From: JAOPZW01 sp963707695
Lineage (GTDB): Bacteria; Actinomycetota; Thermoleophilia; Solirubrobacterales; Solirubrobacteraceae
Direction: 5' to 3'
Assembly (NCBI GenBank): GCA_963707695.1
Contig: CAVPQY010000004.1
Span: forward strand, 558,001-622,000
Length of the DNA: 64,000 bases
Shown here: positions 16,320-25,177 of the stretch, piece after piece
How positions within the stretch are numbered: the first letter of the stretch is position 1
Layout of the letters: every line of letters starts with the position of its first letter
Program-made: the position numbers and the translations under genes
The notes under the pieces: model-generated
Database searches by the model: none
Seen by the model: only the letters and a program-made list of their open reading frames with translations
What the model was told of the DNA's origin: nothing

Positions 16320-17141
16320 ATGCGCCCCCGTCCCCTCGCCCTGGCCACCGCGGTCGCGGTCGCCGCGTCGGTCGCCGCGGGCTGCGGCGCGGGCGCCGGC
16401 AGCGACCCGGTCGACCCCCTCGCCCAGGCGGCGACGACGACGAAGGGCGCCGGGAGCGCGCGCGTCGCGCTGCGCGGGACGGTCTCCGCCGCCGGGCGCC
16501 GCACGGCCTTCGACGGCGACGGCGCGGTCGACCTCAAGGCCGGCCGGGCGCGTCTCGAGCTCGGCACGCGGCTGCCCGCCGCGGGCCGGCGCACGGTCAG
16601 CGCCGTCTTCGCCGACGGCGACGTCTTCGTCCGCACCGGTGGCCTCGCCGCCCTGCTCACCGGCGGCCACGACTGGGTGAAGGTCGACCTCGCGCGGGCG
16701 GCGGGCGCCGGCGGCGCCGACCTCGGCGCCCTGCAGGGCCTCGCGGCCGGCGGCGACCCGTCGCAGGTGCTCGCCCTCCTGGCCCTCGCCGGGGACTCCG
16801 AGGACGTCGGCGCCGAGCGCGTCGACGGCGTCCAGGCGCGCCACTACGCCGGCCGCCTGGACGCCGACGCGGTCGCGAAGGTGGCCGACCCCGACCTGCG
16901 CCGCACCCTCCAGCGCCTCGGCGTCCGGACGATCCCGGTCGACGCCTGGCTCGACGACGAGGGCCGTGTCCGGCGCGCGCACGTGCGCGTCGCCGCCGAC
17001 GGCGCCCGCGTGCCGGTGGCCCTGGACGTCACGGCGGACCTGTCGGACTACGGGCTGCGCGTCGACGCCACGCCGCCCGCGGACGCCTTCGACGCGACGG
17101 CGATCGCGGGGACCGCGGTCAGGCTGCTCTTCGGCGGCTGA
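16320..17141 (+). CDS. LppX/LolA-like lipoprotein
   Basis: 273 residues. The signal peptide ends in the lipobox VAAGC (Cys at about residue 22), so it is an exported, lipid-anchored protein. The mature part has the antiparallel beta pattern of LppX/LprG/LolA-type lipid carriers, with repeated amphipathic strands and a Gly/Ala-rich middle (about 120-150). It starts 7 bp after rnd. Its last 23 bp overlap the convergent cupredoxin gene. Assignment is by fold-like pattern and lipobox, not by strong motifs. Confidence 0.8.
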   Translation: MRPRPLALATAVAVAASVAAGCGAGAGSDPVDPLAQAATTTKGAGSARVALRGTVSAAGRRTAFDGDGAVDLKAGRARLELGTRLPAAGRRTVSAVFADGDVFVRTGGLAALLTGGHDWVKVDLARAAGAGGADLGALQGLAAGGDPSQVLALLALAGDSEDVGAERVDGVQARHYAGRLDADAVAKVADPDLRRTLQRLGVRTIPVDAWLDDEGRVRRAHVRVAADGARVPVALDVTADLSDYGLRVDATPPADAFDATAIAGTAVRLLFGG

Positions 17142-17445
17142 CGCGCAGCGTCGCCCGCATGCCGCGCGCGGCGTGGCCGGGCAGCGTGCAGAGCAGCCGG
17201 TAGCGGCCCGAGCGGCGCAGCGTGACCTCGAGCGTCCGGCGGCCGCCGAAGGCGGGGACCTCGGGACTCGGGCGCCCGCGGTGCCCGCGCGGGCCGACGA
17301 CCGCGAGGTCGTGGGCGTCCTGGCCGAAGTTCGTCACCCGGAAGCGCACCCGCCCGGGCCGCACCGAGGCGCGGTAGGTCGTCACCGACCACTCGCGCAG
17401 GCCGACGCCGACCACGATCGCCGGCGGCGGGGCGGCGGCGATCAC
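17119..17445 (-). CDS. Cupredoxin-domain copper protein
   Basis: 108 residues from a GTG at 17445 overlapping the upstream DUF1501 stop (GTGA). All four type I copper ligands of a plastocyanin-like fold are in place: His in QDAHDLAVVG (about residue 45), then Cys, His and Met in CTLPGHAARGM (about 86, 91 and 96). No convincing signal peptide is seen; the first 14 residues are only mildly hydrophobic. It may be exported with a partner or the true start may differ. Last gene of a three-gene minus-strand unit with DUF1501 and DUF1800, both of which often accompany secreted enzymes. Confidence 0.82.
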   Translation of the reverse strand: MIAAAPPPAIVVGVGLREWSVTTYRASVRPGRVRFRVTNFGQDAHDLAVVGPRGHRGRPSPEVPAFGGRRTLEVTLRRSGRYRLLCTLPGHAARGMRATLRVSRRRAA

Positions 17446-18800
17446 GCGGCCACCGCCACGCGGCCCACGCGGGCGGCGTCGGGCAGCACCTCGTCGGCGC
17501 CGGTGCCCAGCCACCCCTCGAGCAGACCCGCGTAGACGGCGCGGAAGTCCGCCGTGACCTTGAGGTTGTCGTCGCGGTCGAAGGACCGCAGGTCGGGGTA
17601 CGGGGTCAGCAGCCCGCCGCGCACCCGCGTGCCCAGCACGAAGCCGATGCCGCCGGCCCCGTGGTCGGTGCCCGACGAGCCGTTCTGCTGCGGGCGGCGG
17701 CCGAACTCCGTCCAGACGAGCGTCAGGACGCGGTCGGCCACGCCGCGTGCCTCGAGGTCGGCCTGGAAGGCGCTCAGCGCGCCCGACAGGCTGCCGAGGT
17801 CGCGGGTCAGCGAGGCGCGCTGGTCGTCGTGGGTGTCGAAGTCCCCGTCGGCCTCCACCGTGGCGACGCGGATGCCGAGGGGCTGCGCCAGCAGGCCGGC
17901 GAGCACCTGCAGGCGCTCGGCCAGCGCCCCGCCGCGGTCCCCGGTGGCCGGGTAGGCGACGGGCGGCGCCAGCGGGTCGGGCCCGTGGTCGCCGACCTTG
18001 GCGTAGGGCTTGAGCGCGTCGGCCACCCGGCGGCTCTGCCGGGCGGCGGCCATGACCGCGGCCGGCCCGGCCGCCCGGGGGCGCCCGGAGGCCAGGCGCA
18101 CGTAGGACCGCAGGTAGCGGTCCGACCACTCGTCCCAGACGCCGGGGATCCAGCCCTGGGCGTCGGCGGGCGAGGACACCGCGGCGACGGGCGCGCGGGT
18201 GCCGCGCAGCAGCGGCGAGAGCTCGCCCGAGAGCGAGAGGCCCTGGAACGGGTTGTCCGCGCCGCCGTGGCGGTCCACCCAGCGTCCGAGCCAGCCCGGG
18301 CTGTCGCGGAGCGTGACCATCCCGGCCTCCCAGAAGTGGCGCGAGTTGAAGTGCGAGAGGTCGGGGTCGGCGTAGTCGATGCCGGGCAGCAGGCCGAGGC
18401 GCCCGCGGTCGAACAGGCCCTTCAGGCCCCCGCCCAGGCCCGTGCCCAGCGACGGGTGCAGCCCCACGCCGGTGCCCGCGAGCTCGAGCGGCGCGGCGAC
18501 CTTGAGCCCCGGGCGCAGGTCCGCGTAGCGGCCGTAGTCGGCGACCGGCACGACCGTGTCGAGGAGGTCGAGGCCCCCGGGCACGAAGACGGTGACGAGC
18601 ACGGGCGCCTGCGGCGTGGAGGCGGCCGCCGCCTCGGCGGCCTGCAGGGCGTCGCGCAGCGGGGCGGTCCGGGCGGCGTAGACCGAGAGCGTCGCCCCGA
18701 GGCCGAGCTGCAGCAGGCGGCGACGGGAGACGGGGCGGTCGGCCAGCGACCGGCGCTGGGCGTCGGTCCGGCGGAAGTCGTCGCAGGCGGGATCGTGCAC
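17442..18800 (-). CDS. DUF1501 domain protein (Tat-exported)
   Basis: 452 residues. The N-terminus has SRRRLLQLGLGATLSVYAARTA (about 25-46), a twin-arginine signal. The body matches DUF1501, an alkaline-phosphatase-superfamily-like family: VFVPGGLDLLDTVVPVADYGRY early, SHFNSRHFWEAG in the middle, and TLVWTEFGRRPQQNGSSGTDHGAGG (about 340-365), where the conserved FGRRPxxNxxxGTDHG metal-site segment sits. The biochemical role is not established. It is always paired with DUF1800 genes; the DUF1800 gene lies 7 bp upstream here. GTG start at 18800. Confidence 0.9.
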   Translation of the reverse strand: MHDPACDDFRRTDAQRRSLADRPVSRRRLLQLGLGATLSVYAARTAPLRDALQAAEAAAASTPQAPVLVTVFVPGGLDLLDTVVPVADYGRYADLRPGLKVAAPLELAGTGVGLHPSLGTGLGGGLKGLFDRGRLGLLPGIDYADPDLSHFNSRHFWEAGMVTLRDSPGWLGRWVDRHGGADNPFQGLSLSGELSPLLRGTRAPVAAVSSPADAQGWIPGVWDEWSDRYLRSYVRLASGRPRAAGPAAVMAAARQSRRVADALKPYAKVGDHGPDPLAPPVAYPATGDRGGALAERLQVLAGLLAQPLGIRVATVEADGDFDTHDDQRASLTRDLGSLSGALSAFQADLEARGVADRVLTLVWTEFGRRPQQNGSSGTDHGAGGIGFVLGTRVRGGLLTPYPDLRSFDRDDNLKVTADFRAVYAGLLEGWLGTGADEVLPDAARVGRVAVAA

Positions 18801-18807
18801 GGGCGTC

Positions 18808-20193
<1,386 letters not shown>

Positions 20194-20238
20194 CGGGGCA
20201 GCATCGGCACGCCGGGCGACGGGCTGAAGGGCGCTGCG

Positions 20239-21666
20239 TCAGGCGGCGGCGCCGGCGAGGTGAGCGGCGAGCGCGGCGGCCAGGTCGGCCGCGACGGCCC
20301 CGTGCTCCTGCTTCAGGAGGCAGCAGCGCAGCACGGTCGTCGTCGGCGCATCGGCCTCCAGCCCGGGGTGGCGGCGGCGCAGCCACGCCGTGTCCACGCG
20401 CAGCAGCGCCACGTGCCACCCCGCCTGCGCGAGCGTGGCGAAGGCGCGCTCGGCGGCGGCCGAGGCGCGCCCGGCCGAGGCGCCGGCGGGCAGCACGCAG
20501 ACGATGTCGGTGTCCGGCTCGACCACGAGCGTCGTCCGGGGGTCGCCCGCCAGCAGGCCGGCCACCTTCAGCGCGGCGCCCCGCGCGGCCGCGAGGTGCC
20601 GGCCGAGCCCCGCGCGCGTCGGCGGCAGCGCCCGCAGCGTCGTCCACAGCGCGGCGGCACTGGCGCCCGCGCGCGAGCACTCCAGGCTGATCTCCCCGAG
20701 GTGCAGGTCGCCGGAGGTGAAGTACGTGTAGGGCGACTCGTGCGCGTAGAGCCGCCCCACGCCGGGGTCGGCGAAGAGCACGCAGCCGCAGCCGTAGGGC
20801 TGGAGGCCGTGCTTGTGCGGGTCGACCACGACCGAGTCGGCGCCCGCGATCGCCGCGAACGGGCCGGGCGCCACGCCCGGGTCGTCGCCGTCCGCCACGA
20901 GGGCGAAGAAGCCGCCGTAGGCGGCGTCGACGTGCAGGCGGGCGCCGTGCTCGGCGCACAGGGCCGCGACCGCGGCGACGTCGTCGACCGCGCCGAGCGC
21001 GGTGGTGCCCGGCGTGGCCACGACCGTGCCGACGTCGCCGGCGCGCAGCCGCGCCGCGAGCGCGTCGAGGTCCAGGCGCCCGCGGTCGTCCTGCGCGACC
21101 GTGTCGTGGCGGGCGCCGAGGACGCCGCAGACGCGCGCGTGGGTGTAGTGCGCGTTGGCGCCCGAGACGATGACGCGGTCGGGGTGCAGCTCGCGGGCGA
21201 CCCACAGCGCCTCGAGGTTGGCGATCGTCCCCGACGCCGTCAGGTGCCCCAGGTGGCGCGGGAGGCCCAGCATCCCGGCCAGCTGGGCGACGGCCTCGAC
21301 CTCCATCGCCGCGGTGGCCGGGCCGCCGTCCAGCGCGTGGTTGTTCGGGTTCAGGAGCATCGTCGTCGCGTACGCCGCCCACGCCACCGCGGCCGGCGGC
21401 TTGAGCATCTGCCCGGCGTAGCGCGCGTCGGGGTAGGGGTACGTCGCGCGCAGGCGCTCGGTGAGCTCGTCCAGCGCGGCCCGCTCGGCCGGGTCGGCGG
21501 CGTGGGCGTCCTCGGTCAGCGCGCCGAGCGGGAGCAGCGCCTGGGCCCGGTCGGCCAGCCGCGCCGCCAGGACGTCCGGCAGCAGCGTCCGGTCGGGGTC
21601 GCGTCCCGCGGACTCGCGTACCGGCTCCTCCGGGCCCCGGCGGACGGACGCACGGTGCGGCTTCAC
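20239..21666 (-). CDS. PLP-dependent decarboxylase/lyase (group II)
   Basis: 475 residues. Fold-type I PLP enzyme of the aromatic-amino-acid/glutamate decarboxylase superfamily. HLTASGTIANLEALW (about 150-164) is the phosphate-binding region, HVDAAYGGFFAL (about 243-254) holds the Asp that pairs with the pyridine nitrogen, and VDPHKHGLQPYGCG (about 283-296) holds the PLP lysine. A substrate cannot be named from sequence. GTG start at 21666 overlaps the stop of the thioesterase gene (GTGA), so the two are translationally coupled. The C-terminal CCLLKQEHG stretch is slightly unusual in having adjacent Cys. Confidence 0.88.
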   Translation of the reverse strand: MKPHRASVRRGPEEPVRESAGRDPDRTLLPDVLAARLADRAQALLPLGALTEDAHAADPAERAALDELTERLRATYPYPDARYAGQMLKPPAAVAWAAYATTMLLNPNNHALDGGPATAAMEVEAVAQLAGMLGLPRHLGHLTASGTIANLEALWVARELHPDRVIVSGANAHYTHARVCGVLGARHDTVAQDDRGRLDLDALAARLRAGDVGTVVATPGTTALGAVDDVAAVAALCAEHGARLHVDAAYGGFFALVADGDDPGVAPGPFAAIAGADSVVVDPHKHGLQPYGCGCVLFADPGVGRLYAHESPYTYFTSGDLHLGEISLECSRAGASAAALWTTLRALPPTRAGLGRHLAAARGAALKVAGLLAGDPRTTLVVEPDTDIVCVLPAGASAGRASAAAERAFATLAQAGWHVALLRVDTAWLRRRHPGLEADAPTTTVLRCCLLKQEHGAVAADLAAALAAHLAGAAA

Positions 21667-22403
21667 CCTCCCCGCTCCGCGCGCACGTCGGCGCTCGCGT
21701 GCAGCTCGCCGCCGGGGCCGAGGAGCCAGAGGCGGCCGCCCTCGCGCACGAGCGTCCCCTCCCCCGCCCCGGCGGGCGCGCGGTACTCGACCTCGGCGTC
21801 GACCGCCACCACCGGCGTGCCGTCGCCGAGGACCTCCTCGACGGCCACCCAGGCGGCGGTGTTGTTCACGTGGGCGGCGAGGTCGAGGTCGGCGGCACGG
21901 AAGCGCCACGGCGTCGCGGCGGCGCCCGGGGGCGTCGTCGTGGGCTGGCGCAGCCGCGCGCCGACGCGCCGGCCGCCGGCGGCGTCCTCGTAGCCGCCGG
22001 TCATGACCTCCTCGAGCGACTGCGGACGGGCCGTCTCGGCGTCGAGGAACACCCACAGCGCGACGGCGTCCGCCTCCGCCCCATCCGCCCCGCGCAGGCT
22101 CGTGCGCCGCTCGGCCCAGACCCGGCCGAGCCCGCTGCACCACGTCCGCAGGGCCACGCGCTCGCGGAAGCCCGGGAAGCGGCGCACCCGCAGGCGCGTG
22201 CGCCGGACGATCCAGAGTCCCAGGCCGTCCCGGCCGGCGTCCTCGACGTCCGCGTAGGCGACGTCCTGCAGCCAGCGGGCCAGCGCGTCGAGCCGCACGC
22301 GGCCGCCGGGGGCGGTGTCGGAGAGGCCGCCCCAGGCCTCGCCCGGGTGCACGCGCCCCGCCGCGGGCTCGGGCACGAGCTCGGCGAACGTCGTCTCGGC
22401 CAC
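21663..22403 (-). CDS. Acyl-ACP thioesterase-like hotdog protein
   Basis: 246 residues arranged as two hotdog units (about 15-130 and 155-240), the layout of FatA/FatB-type acyl-ACP thioesterases. WLQDVAYADVEDAG (about 44-57) and WIVRRTRLRVRRFP (about 64-77) are in the first unit; LDLAAHVNNTAAWVAVEEVL (about 172-191), with the conserved DxxxHVNN active-site segment, is in the second. Releases fatty acids from ACP in known members. GTG start at 22403. It is coupled to the PLP enzyme and divergent from the acyl-CoA dehydrogenase. Confidence 0.88.
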   Translation of the reverse strand: MAETTFAELVPEPAAGRVHPGEAWGGLSDTAPGGRVRLDALARWLQDVAYADVEDAGRDGLGLWIVRRTRLRVRRFPGFRERVALRTWCSGLGRVWAERRTSLRGADGAEADAVALWVFLDAETARPQSLEEVMTGGYEDAAGGRRVGARLRQPTTTPPGAAATPWRFRAADLDLAAHVNNTAAWVAVEEVLGDGTPVVAVDAEVEYRAPAGAGEGTLVREGGRLWLLGPGGELHASADVRAERGG

Positions 22404-22479
22404 GGCTGGATCCTAGGGTCTGCTCCGCCGCGCCACCTCGCCGCCCGCCGCGCAGGCCGCGCGCATAGGCTGCCGCGCC

Positions 22480-23691
22480 ATGGACTTCCAGCCCAGCGCC
22501 CGCAGCCAGGACTTCGCCGAGCGCCTGACGGCGTTCGTGGCCGAGCGCGTGCAGCCCGCCGAGCCCCTGTACGCGCGGCAGCTCGCCGACGCCGGCGACC
22601 CGCACGCCCAGCCCCCCGTCATGGAGGAGCTCAAGGAGGAGGCCAGGTCCCGCGGCCTGTGGAACCTCTTCCACCCCGACCCGGACGTCGGGCCCGGGCT
22701 CTCGAACGTCGAGTACGCGCCGCTGGCGGAGATCATGGGCCGCACCTTCCTCGCGCCCGAGGCCTGCAACTGCGCCGCGCCGGACACCGGGAACATGGAG
22801 GTCCTCACCCAGTTCGGCACCGACGAGCAGAAGGACCGCTGGCTGCGGCCGCTGCTCGACGGCGAGATCCGCTCCGCGTTCGCGATGACCGAGCCCGACG
22901 TCGCCTCCTCGGACGCGACGAACATCCGGCTGCGCATCGAGCGCGACGGCGACGACTACGTCCTCAACGGACGGAAGTGGTGGACGACGGGCGCCGTCCG
23001 GGAGCGCTGCCGGATCTTCATCGTCATGGGCAAGACGGACCCCGCGGCGCCGACCTACCAGCAGCAGTCCATGGTGCTCGTCCCGCGCGACACGCCCGGG
23101 GTCACCGTCGTGCGCAACCTGCCGGTCTTCGGCTACACCGACCCCGAGGGTCACGGCGAGGTGCACTTCGAGGACGTGCGCGTCCCCGTCACGAACGTCC
23201 TCGCCGGCGAGGGCGCCGGGTTCCTCATCGCCCAGGCCCGCCTCGGGCCGGGCCGCATCCACCACTGCATGCGCGCGATCGGCGCCGCGGAGCGGGCGCT
23301 CGAGCTCCTGTGCCGCCGGGCGTCGGAGCGCGAGACGTTCGGCAAGCCGGTCGCGACGCGCTCGAACGTCCAGGACTGGGTGGCCGAGTCGCGCATCGAG
23401 ATCGAGATGGTGCGCCTGCTCACGCTCAAGACCGCATGGCTCATGGACACCGTCGGCAACAAGCACGCGCGCACCGAGATCGCCGCGATCAAGGTCGCGG
23501 CGCCGCAGGTCGCGCTGAAGGTCATCGACCGCGCGATCCAGGTCCACGGCGGCGCCGGCGTCAGCGACGACTTCCCCCTGGCGGCGATGTACGCGCACAT
23601 GCGCACGCTGCGCCTGGCCGACGGCCCCGACGAGGTCCACAAGATGACGATCGCCCGCGGCGAGCTCCGCCCGTACCGTCCGGAGACCTGA
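22480..23691 (+). CDS. Acyl-CoA dehydrogenase (ACAD10/11-like)
   Basis: 403 residues with the three-domain acyl-CoA dehydrogenase layout. The N-terminal helical domain is about 1-120. The middle beta domain includes AFAMTEPDVASSDATNI and LNGRKWWTTGA (about 132-175). The C-terminal helical domain includes GPGRIHHCMRAIGAAERAL and VHGGAGVSDDFPLAAMYAHMRTLRLADGPDEVH, the FAD and tetramer contacts. Proposed to oxidise an acyl-CoA with transfer of electrons to ETF. Ends 12 bp before the wax-ester synthase gene, so the two are probably one unit. Confidence 0.93.
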   Translation: MDFQPSARSQDFAERLTAFVAERVQPAEPLYARQLADAGDPHAQPPVMEELKEEARSRGLWNLFHPDPDVGPGLSNVEYAPLAEIMGRTFLAPEACNCAAPDTGNMEVLTQFGTDEQKDRWLRPLLDGEIRSAFAMTEPDVASSDATNIRLRIERDGDDYVLNGRKWWTTGAVRERCRIFIVMGKTDPAAPTYQQQSMVLVPRDTPGVTVVRNLPVFGYTDPEGHGEVHFEDVRVPVTNVLAGEGAGFLIAQARLGPGRIHHCMRAIGAAERALELLCRRASERETFGKPVATRSNVQDWVAESRIEIEMVRLLTLKTAWLMDTVGNKHARTEIAAIKVAAPQVALKVIDRAIQVHGGAGVSDDFPLAAMYAHMRTLRLADGPDEVHKMTIARGELRPYRPET

Positions 23692-23703
23692 GAAGCTCGC
23701 GCC

Positions 23704-25173
23704 ATGCTGCGGCAGCTCACCAGCCTCGACGCCCAGTTCCTCGCGCTCGAGACCCCGCGCCAGGCCGGGCACGTGGCCGGACTGGCCATCCTGGACCCGT
23801 CGACGGCCCCCGGCGGCACCGTCACGCTGGCCGACCTGCAGCGCCTGCTGGCGGAGCGCCTGCCCCAGCTGCCGCCGCTGCGCTGGCGCCTGGCCGAGGT
23901 GCCGCTCGGGCTCGACTACCCCTACTGGGTCGACGACGCCGACTTCGACCTCGAGTACCACGTCCGCGAGCTCGGGCTGCCCGCCCCCGGCACCGACGCC
24001 CAGCTCGCCGAGCAGGTCGCGCGCATCACCTCGCGGCCGCTGGACCGCGCGCGCCCGCTGTGGGAGCTCTACCTCATCCACGGCCTGCAGAGCGGGCACA
24101 CGGCGATGCTCACGAAGATCCACCACGCCGTCGTCGACGGCCTGTCGGGCGCGGAGATCATGGGCCTGCTGCTCGACCTCTCGCCCGAGGGCCGCGAGGT
24201 GCCGCCGCCGACCGCGGGCGGCGAGGCCACCGGGGACGACGCGGCCGAGGAGCCCGGCCAGCTCGGCATGCTGACCCGCGGCCTGCTCGGCATCCCGCGC
24301 TACCCGCTGCGCGTCCTGCGCGCGCTCCCGTCGACGCTGCCCTACGTCGACGACGCCCGCGGGACCTTCGGGACCATCCCGGGCACCGGCACGGTCAGCC
24401 GGGTGGCCGGCTTCGCCCAGGGCCTCGTGCGCCGTGACGGCGATGGCGTGCCGGCTCCGCACCTGACGGCACCGCGGACGCCCTTCAACGGGCGGATCTC
24501 CCCGCATCGCCGCTTCGCCTTCGGCCAGCTCGACCTCGCCGAGGTCAAGGAGGTCAAGAACCTCCACGGGTGCACCGTCAACGACGTCGTCGTCTCGATC
24601 TGCGCCGGCGCGGTGCGGCGGTGGCTCATCGCCCACCACGCGCTGCCGGACGGCCCGCTCGTCGCCCAGATCCCCGTCTCGGTCCGCACCGACGACGAGA
24701 TGGGCACCTTCGGCAACCGCATCCTGCTCATGGCGGCGGAGCTCTTCACCGACGAGCCGGACCCCGTCGTGCGGCTGCACCGGACCCACGAGGCGCTGTC
24801 GGTGATGAAGGACCGCCACCGCGCGCTGCCCGCGAGCCTCCTGCAGGACGCCAACCACTTCATCCCGCCCGCCGTCTTCGCGCGCGCGGCCCGGCTGACC
24901 TTCCGGCTCTCGAGCGGCGGCGCGGCGCGCCCGAACTGGAACCTCGTCATCTCGAACGTCCCCGGCCCGCAGTTCCCGCTCTACTGCGCAGGTGCCCGCC
25001 TCGTCGCCCAGTACCCCGTGTCGGTCATCACCGACGGGATGGGCCTGAACATCACGGTCATGAGCTACGACGGCCACATGGACTTCGGCCTCGTCGCCGA
25101 CCGCGACCAGATGCCCGACCTGGCCGACTTCGTCGGCTGGCTGCAGGCCGAGCTCGACGCCCTCGCGCCGTAG
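23704..25173 (+). CDS. Wax ester synthase / diacylglycerol acyltransferase (WS/DGAT)
   Basis: 489 residues. N-terminal LTSLDAQFLALETP is the usual WS/DGAT start, and HHAVVDG (residues about 140-146, IHHAVVDGLSGAEIM) is the HHxxxDG catalytic motif. Later segments ISVCAGAVRRWL-like (about 298-310) and NLVISNVPGPQFPLYCAGARL (about 417-437) match the family. It makes wax esters or triacylglycerol as a carbon store, using acyl-CoA. A Glu/Pro-rich linker near 163-195 is variable in the family. Follows the acyl-CoA dehydrogenase and starts with ATG at 23704. Confidence 0.94.
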   Translation: MLRQLTSLDAQFLALETPRQAGHVAGLAILDPSTAPGGTVTLADLQRLLAERLPQLPPLRWRLAEVPLGLDYPYWVDDADFDLEYHVRELGLPAPGTDAQLAEQVARITSRPLDRARPLWELYLIHGLQSGHTAMLTKIHHAVVDGLSGAEIMGLLLDLSPEGREVPPPTAGGEATGDDAAEEPGQLGMLTRGLLGIPRYPLRVLRALPSTLPYVDDARGTFGTIPGTGTVSRVAGFAQGLVRRDGDGVPAPHLTAPRTPFNGRISPHRRFAFGQLDLAEVKEVKNLHGCTVNDVVVSICAGAVRRWLIAHHALPDGPLVAQIPVSVRTDDEMGTFGNRILLMAAELFTDEPDPVVRLHRTHEALSVMKDRHRALPASLLQDANHFIPPAVFARAARLTFRLSSGGAARPNWNLVISNVPGPQFPLYCAGARLVAQYPVSVITDGMGLNITVMSYDGHMDFGLVADRDQMPDLADFVGWLQAELDALAP

Positions 25174-25177
25174 CGCC

